Source of the DNA: Methylobacterium fujisawaense
GTDB taxonomy: Bacteria > Pseudomonadota > Alphaproteobacteria > Rhizobiales > Beijerinckiaceae
Direction of reading: 5' to 3'
Assembly (NCBI RefSeq): GCF_014138435.1
Contig: NZ_JACJIM010000002.1
Span: 310,001-374,000 of the forward strand
Length of the DNA stretch: 64,000 bases
Below, one piece after another: positions 47,323 to 56,206 of the stretch. The position numbers were made by a program, and so were the translations under genes. Under the pieces are notes generated by a model. The model made no database searches and was not told where the DNA came from. It saw only the letters and a program-made list of their open reading frames with translations. Within the stretch, counting starts at the first letter, position 1; every line of letters starts with the position of its first letter.

Positions 47323-48384
47323 TCAGTTCGGCAGGCGACGGCCGGTCTCGGCGTCGAAGAAATGCACGCGGTTCGGACGCAGGGAGACGGTCTCGCCCGG
47401 CCGCTCGCGCACGCGCTCGCGCAGCACGCAGGTGAGCTCCTGGCCGAGGGCCCGGACCGCCAGCATGGTCTCGGATCCGGTCGGCTCCACGACCACCACC
47501 TCGGCTGCGATCCCGTCGGATGCGAGGTCGAAATGCTCGGGCCGGACGCCCAGGATGAGGGGGCGCCCCTCGACGCCGGAGGGGGCGTCGGCAAGCGGGA
47601 TCGTCAGGCCGGTCTCGGTGGTGAAGGTGAGACGTCCGTTCGCCCGGACCTTCCCGGGCACGAAATTCATGGCCGGCGAGCCGATGAAGCCCGCGACGAA
47701 CAGGTTGTCGGGCCGGTCGTAGAGTTCGAGGGGCGGCCCGATCTGCTCCACGACCCCGTCGTGCATCACCACGATCCGGTCGGCCATGGTCATCGCCTCG
47801 ATCTGGTCGTGGGTGACGTAGATGGTCGTCGTCTTCAGGCGCTGGTGCAGCTCCTTGATCTCGGTGCGCATCGCCACGCGCAGCTTGGCGTCGAGATTCG
47901 AGAGCGGCTCGTCGAACAGGAACACCTGCGGGTCGCGCACGATCGCCCGGCCCATGGCGACGCGCTGGCGCTGGCCGCCGGAGAGCTGGCGTGGGTAACG
48001 GTCGAGCAGGTGGGTGAGACCGAGGATCTGCGCCGCCTTGTTCACGCGCAGGTCGATCTCGGAGGCCGCGGCCTTCCGGATCCGCATCGAGAACGCCATG
48101 TTCTCGCGGACCGTGAGATGCGGGTAGAGCGCGTAATTCTGGAACACCATGGCGATGTCCCGCTCCTTCGGCGGAACATCATTCACGACGCGCTCGCCGA
48201 TCCGGATTTCGCCGCCGGAGATATTTTCCAGCCCGGCGATCATACGCAGAAGCGTCGATTTTCCGCACCCCGACGGACCGACCAGGATCACGAATTCCCC
48301 GTCCCGGATGTCCACGGACACGCCGTGCAGGACGTTCGTCGACCCGAAAGCCTTGCGAACCTCGCGGATTCCCACCGAGGCCAT
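47323..48384 (-). CDS. Sugar ABC transporter ATP-binding protein (UgpC/MalK-like)
   Basis: 353 residues. Walker [11 protein letters not shown]-loop [16 protein letters not shown], signature [17 protein letters not shown], Walker [18 protein letters not shown], switch [10 protein letters not shown], and a C-terminal TOBE domain with [11 protein letters not shown]. First gene of the operon ATPase, binding protein, MalF-like, MalG-like, DAK kinase. Its promoter is shared with the divergent xylX-like gene. Confidence 0.92.
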   Translation of the reverse strand: MASVGIREVRKAFGSTNVLHGVSVDIRDGEFVILVGPSGCGKSTLLRMIAGLENISGGEIRIGERVVNDVPPKERDIAMVFQNYALYPHLTVRENMAFSMRIRKAAASEIDLRVNKAAQILGLTHLLDRYPRQLSGGQRQRVAMGRAIVRDPQVFLFDEPLSNLDAKLRVAMRTEIKELHQRLKTTTIYVTHDQIEAMTMADRIVVMHDGVVEQIGPPLELYDRPDNLFVAGFIGSPAMNFVPGKVRANGRLTFTTETGLTIPLADAPSGVEGRPLILGVRPEHFDLASDGIAAEVVVVEPTGSETMLAVRALGQELTCVLRERVRERPGETVSLRPNRVHFFDAETGRRLPN

Positions 48385-48684
48385 GCTTCCTCCCGATCAA
48401 GGCCGCTCTATCGGCGGCTCTAGGGCGGCAGTACAAAGGAGGGGCCGGGGGAAAGCAAGCGGGGACCTGGGTAAAGCTACAGATAATCTTCGTTCTGTCA
48501 GGCGGCGCGATCTGTACCCGTGACGAGGGCGCCGCGGTGAAACCAACCGTCGCGTCTCGGCGCGCCGGGGATGATATGGGACCGCGATCCGGCCTCGCTG
48601 CCGGCAGGCCGATCCGGAATCGTGGCACCGGACCCCCGTCGCAGCGGGCTGCCCGGTTCCCGGACATCCGAGAGAGGTGAGCGC
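48385..48684. promoter_or_regulatory. 300-base divergent region between sugar importer and xylX-like gene
   Basis: No gene fits here. GAGAGGTGA just before 48685 is the ribosome-binding site for the plus-strand gene. An AT-leaning stretch (taaagctacagataatcttcg, about 48473-48493) could be a promoter. I saw no LacI- or GntR-type palindrome. Confidence 0.35.
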
Positions 48685-49878
48685 ATGTCGTCATCGGGTC
48701 TGACTGCACGGGGGATCCTCCCCGCCGACGGATGCCGTGGCGCGCTCGTGGGCCGGGTCTGGCGTCCCGATGCGGCCGGGCCGAGCGTCGTGGCGATCCG
48801 CGCCGATTCCGTGGGTGAGGCTCGCGTCGTCGACATCACCGCGGCCTTCCCGACGGTCAGCGACCTGTGCGAGGCGCGCGACCCGGGAACGGCCCTGCGC
48901 GGCGCGGCGGGCGAGGATCTCGGAGGCCTGGACGCCATCTTGGCGAACACGCCGCCGGATGACCGCGACCCGGCCCGGCCCTGGCTCCTCGCACCGGTGG
49001 ATCTGCAGGCGCTTAAGGCGGCCGGCGTGACCTTCGCCACCTCCATGCTGGAGCGGGTCATCGAGGAGCGCGCCCGGGGCGATCTCGCCGCCGCTGCGGC
49101 GATCCGTGCCGAGGTCGAGCGCTTGGTCGGCCACGACCTGCGTCGGCTGAAGCCCGGATCGCCCGAGGCCACGGCGCTCAAGGCGGTGCTGGTCGCGCAA
49201 GGGGCCTGGAGCCAGTATCTCGAGGTCGGCATCGGCCCCGATGCCGAGATCTTCACCAAGGCACAGCCGCTCTCGGCGGTGGGGTGCGGCGCGGATGCGG
49301 GCCTGCACCCGGATTCGCGCTGGAACAATCCCGAACCCGAAATGGCCCTCGCCATCGCCTCCGACCAGCGAATCGTCGGCGCGACCCTCGCCAACGACGT
49401 GAATCTGCGCGACTTCGAAGGGCGATCGGCGCTGCTCCTCGGCAAAGCCAAGGACAACAACGCCTCCTGCGCCGTCGGCCCGTTCCTCCGCCTGTTCGAC
49501 GACACGTTCGGTCTCGACGATGTCCGCCGGACCACGGTGACCCTCGAAGTCTCCGGGACGGATGGCTTCCGGCTTGAGGGCACCTCGCCGCTCGCCGAGA
49601 TCAGCCGCGATCCGGAGGAACTCGCGGAGGCGCTCATGGGGCGCACGCACAATTACCCGGATGGGGCCCTGCTCCTCCTCGGCACGATGTTCGCGCCGAT
49701 CCAGGACCGGCACGGGCCCGGCCTCGGCTTCACCCATGCCGAGGGCGACCGCGTCGTGGTGGCGAGCCCGGAGCTCGGCAGCCTCGTCAACCGCATGCGC
49801 CCCTGCGATGCCTGCGAGCCCTGGACGTTCGGCGCCCGCGCACTGATGCGAAACCTCGCGGCGCGGAAGATTCTATGA
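48685..49878 (+). CDS. xylX: FAH-family 2-keto-3-deoxy-aldonate dehydratase (XylX-like)
   Basis: 397 residues. The sequence closely recalls Caulobacter XylX, the 2-keto-3-deoxy-D-xylonate dehydratase of the Weimberg pathway, by its shared stretches LAPVDLQALKAAGVTFATSM, GPDAEIFTKAQPLS, ANDVNLRDFEGRSALLLGKA and GTMFAPIQDRHGPGLGFTHA. Metal ligands of the FAH fold are Glu217 and Glu219 (NNPEPEM) and Asp238. ATG 48685 follows GAGAGGTGA. The partner xylonate-type dehydratase lies at 60.1 kb. The comparison is from memory of the family. Confidence 0.82.
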   Translation: MSSSGLTARGILPADGCRGALVGRVWRPDAAGPSVVAIRADSVGEARVVDITAAFPTVSDLCEARDPGTALRGAAGEDLGGLDAILANTPPDDRDPARPWLLAPVDLQALKAAGVTFATSMLERVIEERARGDLAAAAAIRAEVERLVGHDLRRLKPGSPEATALKAVLVAQGAWSQYLEVGIGPDAEIFTKAQPLSAVGCGADAGLHPDSRWNNPEPEMALAIASDQRIVGATLANDVNLRDFEGRSALLLGKAKDNNASCAVGPFLRLFDDTFGLDDVRRTTVTLEVSGTDGFRLEGTSPLAEISRDPEELAEALMGRTHNYPDGALLLLGTMFAPIQDRHGPGLGFTHAEGDRVVVASPELGSLVNRMRPCDACEPWTFGARALMRNLAARKIL

Positions 49879-49929
49879 GAGAGCGTCGCGCGGAGTGCCG
49901 CCCGACGCGGCGACCAGACCAAGCCTGAG

Positions 49930-51306
49930 ATGATGCCGATGACCGACGCCGCCTTCCTCGACCGCCTCGCCGCGATCGTCGGACCGTCCGGCCTCGTCAC
50001 GGGCGCGGAGCTCCGCGGGCGCTCGGCCAACTGGACGCGCCCGGCCGAGCCTTGCGCCGCTCTGGCACTCGTTCGACCCCGCAGCACGCAGGAGACCAGC
50101 GCGGTCATGGCAGCGTGCCACGAATCCGGCGTCGCCGTGGTGCCCCGCGGCGGAGCCACCGGCCTCGTCGACGGGACGCTCTGCCAGCCTGACGAGATCA
50201 CGCTGTCGACGGAGCGGATGACCGGCATCGAGCCGGTGGATCCGCTGGGCATGACGGTGGTGGTCGGGACCGGCGCCACCATCGAGAGCGTGCAGGACGC
50301 GGCGTCGGCGGCCGGGCTGTTCTTTCCCCTGGACCTCGGCGCCCGCGGCTCGGCGACCATCGGCGGCGCGATCTCGACCAATGCCGGGGGCCTGCGCGTC
50401 CTGCGCTACGGCATGATGCGGGAGATGGTGCTCGGCCTGGAGGCCGTGCTCGCCGACGGCACCGTGGTGTCGTCCATGCGCCCCCTCATCAAGAACAACA
50501 CCGGGCTCGACCTGAAGCAGCTGTTCCTCGGCACCGAAGGCACGCTGGGCATCGTCACGCGGGCCGTCCTGCGCATGCGCCCCGAGCCGGCCGGCTACGC
50601 GACGGCACTCATCGCCTGCCCGGGGGTGGATGACGGCGCGCGGGTGCTGCGGGCAGCCCAAAGCGCCTTCCAGGGACGCGTGTCCTCCTTCGAGGGTCTG
50701 TGGCCGGATTTCTACCGCCTGATGACGGCACCCGGACGGGCGACCCCGCCTCTCGGCCATGACTATCCGTTCTACGCGATCATCGAGATCGAGTGTGTCG
50801 CCGAGGAATCGGACCGTTTTCTGAGCCTCCTCGAAGGGCTGATGGGCGAAGGCACGATCCTCGACGCCGCCGTCGCCGCCTCGGAGGAGCAGCGCCGGGG
50901 CATGTGGCGCATCCGCGACCGCGTGGAGCATCTGAATGCCGACGGGATCGAACGCGCTTTCGACGTCAGCGTGCCGCTGTCGCGGATGGATGGCTACGTC
51001 CGCGGAGCGCTCGACCGGCTCGCGGCAATCCCGGGCTGCCGGGCCGTCGTCTATGGGCATATCGGCGACAACAACCTGCACTGGAATACGACCCGCCTCG
51101 ACGTCGCCGGCAACGCCGCCATCGACGCGGCGATCTACGAGCCCCTCGCGGAGCTGAACGGCTCCGTCTCGGCAGAGCACGGGATCGGGCTGGAGAAGCG
51201 GAGCAAGCTGAAACTGTCGCGCTCGCCTGAGGAGATCGCCGTGATGCGGATGGTCAAGCGGGCGCTCGATCCGGACGGGCGGTTGAATCCGGGCAAGATC
51301 TTCTGA
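49930..51306 (+). CDS. FAD-binding oxidase, GlcD/D-2-hydroxyacid dehydrogenase family
   Basis: Flavoprotein of the VAO/GlcD group, 458 residues, oxidising a D-2-hydroxy acid (lactate, glycolate or 2-hydroxyglutarate-like). The FAD loop is VVPRGGATGLVDGTL. TIGGAISTNAGGLRVLRYGM, LKQLFLGTEGTLGIVTRAVL, metal/substrate site YGHIGDNNLHWN, and SAEHGIGLEKRSKL near the C-terminus are clear. It lacks the Fe-S tail of the gene at 62 kb. Starts at ATG 49930, 49933 or 49939 are possible. It follows the XylX-like gene by 51 bases. Confidence 0.87.
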   Translation: MMPMTDAAFLDRLAAIVGPSGLVTGAELRGRSANWTRPAEPCAALALVRPRSTQETSAVMAACHESGVAVVPRGGATGLVDGTLCQPDEITLSTERMTGIEPVDPLGMTVVVGTGATIESVQDAASAAGLFFPLDLGARGSATIGGAISTNAGGLRVLRYGMMREMVLGLEAVLADGTVVSSMRPLIKNNTGLDLKQLFLGTEGTLGIVTRAVLRMRPEPAGYATALIACPGVDDGARVLRAAQSAFQGRVSSFEGLWPDFYRLMTAPGRATPPLGHDYPFYAIIEIECVAEESDRFLSLLEGLMGEGTILDAAVAASEEQRRGMWRIRDRVEHLNADGIERAFDVSVPLSRMDGYVRGALDRLAAIPGCRAVVYGHIGDNNLHWNTTRLDVAGNAAIDAAIYEPLAELNGSVSAEHGIGLEKRSKLKLSRSPEEIAVMRMVKRALDPDGRLNPGKIF

Positions 51307-51316
51307 GAGATCGCCC

Positions 51317-51598
51317 GTGGTGACCCGGCTGGCTGTCCGCCTCACGCCGCGTGGCGGCCGCGACGTGGCGGAGGGCTGGGCACGGGACGAGAAGGGCCAG
51401 CCCTACCTGAAGGCGCGCGTCGCGGCGCCACCGGTGGAGGGTGCCGCCAACGAGGCCCTCGTGGCGATGATCGCCAAGGCGCTCAAGGTCGGACGCCGCT
51501 CGGTCCGCATCGTCGCCGGCGATCAGAGCCGGTTGAAGATCCTGGAGATCGACGGCGTCATCGAGGCGGATCTCGAACGGGTGTTCGGTCAGCCTTGA
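51317..51598 (+). CDS. DUF167 (YggU) family protein
   Basis: 93 residues from GTG 51317. The family fold shows RLTPRGGRDVAEG, ARVAAPPVEGAANEALVAMI, AKALKVGRRSVRIVAGDQSR and LKILEIDG. Function is unknown across bacteria. It is only 10 bases after the FAD oxidase gene, so it may share its mRNA, though the family is usually a housekeeping gene unrelated to neighbours. Confidence 0.88.
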   Translation: MVTRLAVRLTPRGGRDVAEGWARDEKGQPYLKARVAAPPVEGAANEALVAMIAKALKVGRRSVRIVAGDQSRLKILEIDGVIEADLERVFGQP

Positions 51599-51781
51599 GA
51601 GGCTGCCGACCCGGCTTTTGCGCGGAGCGGGAGCATCCAGCCGGGCACGCTCGCCGATGTCTCGCTCCGCTGAGCGGCTTTGCCCTGGTCGCCAGGAGGG
51701 CACGGGATCGCGAAACCCCGCGGCGGGGGACAGTGCGCTTCGCCAATCGCGACGCACTGTCCCGATAGGCAGGACGCGCTG

Positions 51782-52711
51782 TCAGAACGCGACCTTGTCG
51801 CCGCCCTTCAGCGCCAGCATCTCGCGCGCCTCATCGGGCGACGCGACGGCGAGGCCGAGCCCCTCGATGATCGACCGGACGCGGCGCACCTGCGCGGCGT
51901 TGGTCTCGGCGAGCTTGCCGGGCCCGTCCCACAGGCTGTCCTCAAGGCCGACGCGGACGTTGCCGCCCATCGCGGCCGCCATGGCGGCGATGTTCATCTG
52001 GTTGCGGCCCGCCCCGAGCACCGACCAGCGGTACTGATCGCCGAACAGCCGATCGGCGGTGCGCTTCATGTGCATCACGTCGTCGGGATGCGCGCCGATC
52101 CCGCCCTGCAGTCCGAACACCGTCTGGATGAACAGCGGCGCCTGCACGAGGCCGCGGTCGAAAAAATATTTCAGATTGTAGAGATGCGCGGTGTCGTAGC
52201 ACTCGAACTCGAATTTCGTCCCGTTCGGACCACAGGTCGTCAGGATGTGCTCGATCTGGCCGAAGGTGTTGCGGAAGATGATGTCCTTGTTGCCGAGATA
52301 GTCCCGCTCCCACTGATGCTTCAGGTCCTTGAAGCGGTCGAGCATCCCGAACAGGCCGAAATTCATCGAGCCGAGGTTCAGGGAGGCGACCTCCGGCTGA
52401 AAGGTCGCGGCCGGGCGCACCCGCTCCTCGATCGACATGGTCGGCGCGCCGCCGGTGGTGATGTTCACCACGCAGTTCGAGCGCTGCTTGATCACCGGCA
52501 GGAACTTGGCGAAGGCCTCGGGTGTCTGGTCGGGCTGGCCGTTCACCGGATTGCGGGCATGCAGATGCACGATGGCGGCGCCGGCCTCGGCGGCGCCGAT
52601 GGCGGCGTCGGCGATCTCCTCGGGCGTCACGGGCAGGTGCGGCGACATGCTGGGCGTGTGGATCGCGCCCGTCACCGCGCAGGTGATGATGACTTTCCGC
52701 TGTGAGGCCAT
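51782..52711 (-). CDS. Beta-keto acid cleavage enzyme (BKACE, DUF849)
   Basis: Zinc enzyme that condenses a beta-keto acid with acetyl-CoA and splits it into acetoacetate and a new CoA ester. 309 residues from ATG 52711. VIITCAVTGAIHTPSMSPHL, the zinc pair His49/His51 in AAIVHLHARNPVNGQPDQTP, NITTGGAPTMSIEERV, and Glu257 in GNVRVGLEDSLW are family marks. The upstream dehydrogenase gene ends two bases before it, and the two enzymes probably act in sequence. The beta-keto acid is unknown; dehydrocarnitine and 5-amino-3-oxohexanoate are known examples. Confidence 0.87.
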   Translation of the reverse strand: MASQRKVIITCAVTGAIHTPSMSPHLPVTPEEIADAAIGAAEAGAAIVHLHARNPVNGQPDQTPEAFAKFLPVIKQRSNCVVNITTGGAPTMSIEERVRPAATFQPEVASLNLGSMNFGLFGMLDRFKDLKHQWERDYLGNKDIIFRNTFGQIEHILTTCGPNGTKFEFECYDTAHLYNLKYFFDRGLVQAPLFIQTVFGLQGGIGAHPDDVMHMKRTADRLFGDQYRWSVLGAGRNQMNIAAMAAAMGGNVRVGLEDSLWDGPGKLAETNAAQVRRVRSIIEGLGLAVASPDEAREMLALKGGDKVAF

Positions 52712-52713
52712 GC

Positions 52714-53637
52714 TCAGTCCTTCTGTGATGCCTTGTGGGCCCGGAGCGCCGCCAGCCGCGTGTCGCGGCGGTTCATGCGTGCGGGTAGATCGTCCGGCGG
52801 CTGCCACTTGGCCAGGATCGCCTCGGTGGCCGGCGCCTCGTAGACCGAAGGCGGCGCCGGATCGGCGGCCAGGCTTTTGTAGAAGCCGGTATAGCGGGCG
52901 CAGTAATCGGCGATGCCGCCCGGCGCGTTCAGCTCGATCGTCTCGAACGGTCCCATGAAGCTCCAGCGCAGGCCGAGCCCGTCCGCGACGGTCTTGTCGA
53001 GATCCTGCGGGGTGACATAGCCCTCCGAGGCGAGACGGAACGCCTCCGCCAGCAGGGCGCCCTGGAGCCGGTTGAGGATGAAGCCCTCGATCTCCTTCAG
53101 CACCGTGATGGGGACCTGTCCGATGGCCTCGTACACCGCTCGCGCTCGTGCCAGAGCCGCCGGATCGGTCCAGGGCGCGCCGGAGATCTCCACGAGCGGG
53201 ATCAGGTGCGGCGGATTCACCGGATGGCCGATGAGGCAGCGCGCCCGGCCCGGCAGATCCTCGGTGAACAGCGAGCAGCGGATGGCCGATGAGGACGACG
53301 CGATCACCGCGTCCCGCGGCGCGTGGGCATCGAGTTCGGCAAAGAGGGTCCGCTTGACGTCGAGCCGTTCGGGCCCGTTCTCCTGGACGAAGTCCACACC
53401 GTCGAGGGCGGCGGCGAGACTCCCCGCGCTCCGGATGCGCCCGGCAGCTCCCTCCGGATCGGTACAGAGCCCGTTGGCCGCCAGGGTGCGGAGTCCTTCG
53501 GCGCAGAGCGGGAGCGCAGCCTCGGCGACGCCCTCGGCGGAATCGAACAGCCGCACGTCCCAGCCGGCGCGGGCGAAGATCATCGCCCAGGCCCGGCCGA
53601 TCAGGCCGGCGCCGACGATTGCGACGCTTTCGGTCAT
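52714..53637 (-). CDS. 3-Hydroxyacid/3-hydroxyacyl-CoA dehydrogenase, CRYL1 (L-gulonate 3-dehydrogenase)-like
   Basis: 307 residues from ATG 53637, overlapping the upstream ABC gene as ATGA. NAD motif GAGLIG (9-14). Catalytic His138 in GHPVNPPHLIPLVEI with Asn141 and Glu150. The C-terminal part (EGFILNRLQGALLAEAFRLA, TVADGLGLRWSFMGPFETIE) is closer to lambda-crystallin/L-gulonate 3-dehydrogenase than to FadB-type enzymes (comparison from memory). It likely oxidises a 3-hydroxy acid to the 3-keto acid cleaved by BKACE. L-carnitine dehydrogenase is an alternative. Confidence 0.82.
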   Translation of the reverse strand: MTESVAIVGAGLIGRAWAMIFARAGWDVRLFDSAEGVAEAALPLCAEGLRTLAANGLCTDPEGAAGRIRSAGSLAAALDGVDFVQENGPERLDVKRTLFAELDAHAPRDAVIASSSSAIRCSLFTEDLPGRARCLIGHPVNPPHLIPLVEISGAPWTDPAALARARAVYEAIGQVPITVLKEIEGFILNRLQGALLAEAFRLASEGYVTPQDLDKTVADGLGLRWSFMGPFETIELNAPGGIADYCARYTGFYKSLAADPAPPSVYEAPATEAILAKWQPPDDLPARMNRRDTRLAALRAHKASQKD

Positions 53638-56192
53638 AGCCACAGCACCTTCCGTCTCAGCTCCTGATCTTCGCGCAAGAGGCGCGACTCGCCCGCCCAC
53701 TGCACGCTGCCCCGCTCCAGCGCCACGGTCCGGTCGGACAGGGCCAGCGCCAGATCGAGGTGATGGTCCACCAGGATGATCGCGATCTCGCGGCGCAGCC
53801 GGTCGAAGGCCTCGAACAGCTCTTCGGTCACGGCCGGCGACAGGCCTTCGAACGGCTCGTCGAGAAGCAGGAGCCGCGTATCGCCCGACAGCGCGCGGGC
53901 CACCGCCACCATCTGCTGCTCGCCACCCGACAGGCGGGCGGCATCGACGGTCCAGCGCTCCTTGAGCCGCGGGAAGAACTCCAGAACCTTCTCCTCGTCC
54001 CAATGGATGCCGGCACCGGTGAGCCGCCGCAGACGACCGAGGCCCAGATTCTCCGCGACGCTCATCCCGGCGAACAGCGCCCGCCCCTGCGGCACGTAGC
54101 CGATGCCGAGCCGGGCGATCTTGTCGGGCGAGAGGCCCGCGATGTCCCGGTTGGCGAGCACGATCCGGCCGGCGGCCGGCGATGCTGTGCCGATCAACGT
54201 CTTGAGCAGGGTCGACTTGCCGGCGCCGTTGCGGCCGAGGAGCGCCACCACCTCGCCCCGGTTCACCGTGAGGTTGACCCCGTTGAGGATGTGCGACTTG
54301 CCATAGAAGGTATCGACGCCCTCCATGGCGAGCAGCGTCTCGGCCTCGGCGGCGCTGGCGCGCGGCTTCGCGGCGATCGCCGCCGTGCCCGATCCGAGAT
54401 AAACCGCCTGGACCCGGGCATCGTCCCGGGCATCCGCGACGGAGCCGTCGACCAGCACGGCGCCGTCGGCCATCACGGTGACGCGGTCGGCCAGACGGAA
54501 CACGCGGTCGATGTCGTGCTCCACGAGCAGGACCGGGATGTCGGCCGAGAGCGCCTTGATCAGCTCGCCGACGCGCTCGCGCTCGGCGGCGGCCAAGCCG
54601 GCGAGCGGCTCGTCGAGAAGCAGCACGCGGGGTTGCGTGGCCAGCGCCAGCCCCATGTCGAGGAGCCGCTGGCCGCCGTAGGACAGGCTGCCGGCCTCGG
54701 CCCGCTCGATCCCGGCGAGGCCCGTCCAGCGCAGCAGCTCGGCGGTGTCGTCGGCGATCGCGCGGATCGAAAGGGCGTCCCGCCAGGGGCTGAAATGCGC
54801 CGCGTGGCGCGCCTGCACCGCCAGGCGGACGTTCTCCTCCACCGAGAGGCCCGGGAACAGGTTGGTGATCTGGAACGAGCGCCCGAGTCCGGCCCGGGTG
54901 ATCGCGTGCGGTTCCAGGCCGGCAATCTCTTGACCGTCGAGGCGGATGCTGCCGCCGCTCGGCCGGAACATGCCGGAAAGCAGATTGAAGGCCGTGGTCT
55001 TGCCGGCACCGTTGGGGCCGATCAGGGCGTGAAGCGTCTTGTCCGCCACCGCGAAGGAGACGCCCCGCACCGCGTTCACGGGGCCGAAGTTCTTCCTGAT
55101 GGCATCGGCGACGAGAACCGGTCCCGTGCCGCGTCCCTCGGCGATGAAGCGCGCCGGGACGCGGCCCGAGGCGCCGGCGCGGCGGGCCGCCATGGCCGCG
55201 CCCTCGGTCGGGACGCGCCGGAACGGCTTGAGCAGCCGCGCCGCGATGCCGACCAGCCCGTCCGGCGAGAACACGATGAAGGCGACGAACAGCAGCCCGA
55301 AATACAGCAGCCAGTCGGCGGTGTAGATCGACAGGAACTCGCGGAACAGGATGTAGAACAGCGCGCCGAGGGCCGGCCCGAGGAACGAGCGCATCCCGCC
55401 GATCACCACCATGGCGAGCAGTTCGCCCGAGAACGCGATGGAGATCGGGTCGGCCGAGGTGAAGCGATGACTGTAGGCCGAGAGCGCCCCGGCCAGCCCG
55501 GTGATCGTCGCCGAGATCACGAAGGCCGCGAGCTTGTAGCGGTTGGTGGCGTAGCCGAGGAAGCCGGCACGCTGCTCGTTCTCGCGGATCGCCACGAGTA
55601 CCGTGCCCATCGGCGAGCGCCGGAACCGCCAGAGCGCGACCAGCACCGCGAAGGCGATACCCGACACCGCCGCGTAGTAGGCGCCGGGCTCCTGCAGCAC
55701 CGCCCAGCGGTGCAGGTTGCCGATGCCGTTCTCGCCGCCGGTCAGGTCGGTCCAGCGGAACGCGATGGCGTAGAGCATCGCCGTGAAGGCGAGCGTCAGC
55801 AGCGAGAAGTAGACACCCCGCCGTCGCAGGATCAGGGCTCCGGCCGCCAGAGCCGCGACTCCGGTGATCGCCAGGGCGCCGAGGAGCGGCAGCGCCATGT
55901 CGCCGGGGACAAGCCGCGTCTGCAGGATCGCCACCGCGTAGGCGCCGATCCCGAACCACGCCCCATGGCCGAAGGAGGTGAGCCCGGTCCAGCCGACCAG
56001 GATGTTCAGGCCGAGCACGGCCAGGGCGAAGATCACCACGTCGGTGGCGGTGATCAGCGTCAGGCCGATGGCGTCGAGGGCGAAGGGCAGGACGATGAGG
56101 GCGGCGAGCGCCGCCCAGAGCTGGCGGCTCTCGCGCAAAATCAGGCCGCGCTGCGGCAGGGCGAGCGGCAGCGGCTCGGCGGCTCCGGACAT
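53634..56192 (-). CDS. Fused LivM-LivG-LivF ABC importer subunit (permease plus two ATPases)
   Basis: One uninterrupted 852-residue frame. Residues 1-325 are LivM (LNILVGWTGLTSFGHGAWFG, IRENEQRAGFLGYATNRYK). A linker near 326-355 leads to LivG (357-600: Walker A GPNGAGKTT at 392, SLSYGGQRLLDMGLALAT, LLLDEPLAGL, VEHDIDRVF). LivF follows from about 620: Walker A GRNGAGKST at 653, RLSGGEQQMVAVARAL at 753, LLLDEPFEGL. These are usually three proteins. ATG 56192 is 14 bases after livH. It transports amino acids or other acids across the inner membrane. Confidence 0.9.
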   Translation of the reverse strand: MSGAAEPLPLALPQRGLILRESRQLWAALAALIVLPFALDAIGLTLITATDVVIFALAVLGLNILVGWTGLTSFGHGAWFGIGAYAVAILQTRLVPGDMALPLLGALAITGVAALAAGALILRRRGVYFSLLTLAFTAMLYAIAFRWTDLTGGENGIGNLHRWAVLQEPGAYYAAVSGIAFAVLVALWRFRRSPMGTVLVAIRENEQRAGFLGYATNRYKLAAFVISATITGLAGALSAYSHRFTSADPISIAFSGELLAMVVIGGMRSFLGPALGALFYILFREFLSIYTADWLLYFGLLFVAFIVFSPDGLVGIAARLLKPFRRVPTEGAAMAARRAGASGRVPARFIAEGRGTGPVLVADAIRKNFGPVNAVRGVSFAVADKTLHALIGPNGAGKTTAFNLLSGMFRPSGGSIRLDGQEIAGLEPHAITRAGLGRSFQITNLFPGLSVEENVRLAVQARHAAHFSPWRDALSIRAIADDTAELLRWTGLAGIERAEAGSLSYGGQRLLDMGLALATQPRVLLLDEPLAGLAAAERERVGELIKALSADIPVLLVEHDIDRVFRLADRVTVMADGAVLVDGSVADARDDARVQAVYLGSGTAAIAAKPRASAAEAETLLAMEGVDTFYGKSHILNGVNLTVNRGEVVALLGRNGAGKSTLLKTLIGTASPAAGRIVLANRDIAGLSPDKIARLGIGYVPQGRALFAGMSVAENLGLGRLRRLTGAGIHWDEEKVLEFFPRLKERWTVDAARLSGGEQQMVAVARALSGDTRLLLLDEPFEGLSPAVTEELFEAFDRLRREIAIILVDHHLDLALALSDRTVALERGSVQWAGESRLLREDQELRRKVLWL

Positions 56193-56206
56193 GGGACGCT
56201 CTCCGC

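Noticed and set aside
52714..55959. Frame that would fuse the dehydrogenase to upstream sequence
   Set aside because: The upstream part is the out-of-frame reading of the Liv fusion. The dehydrogenase starts at ATG 53637 with a normal N-terminus.
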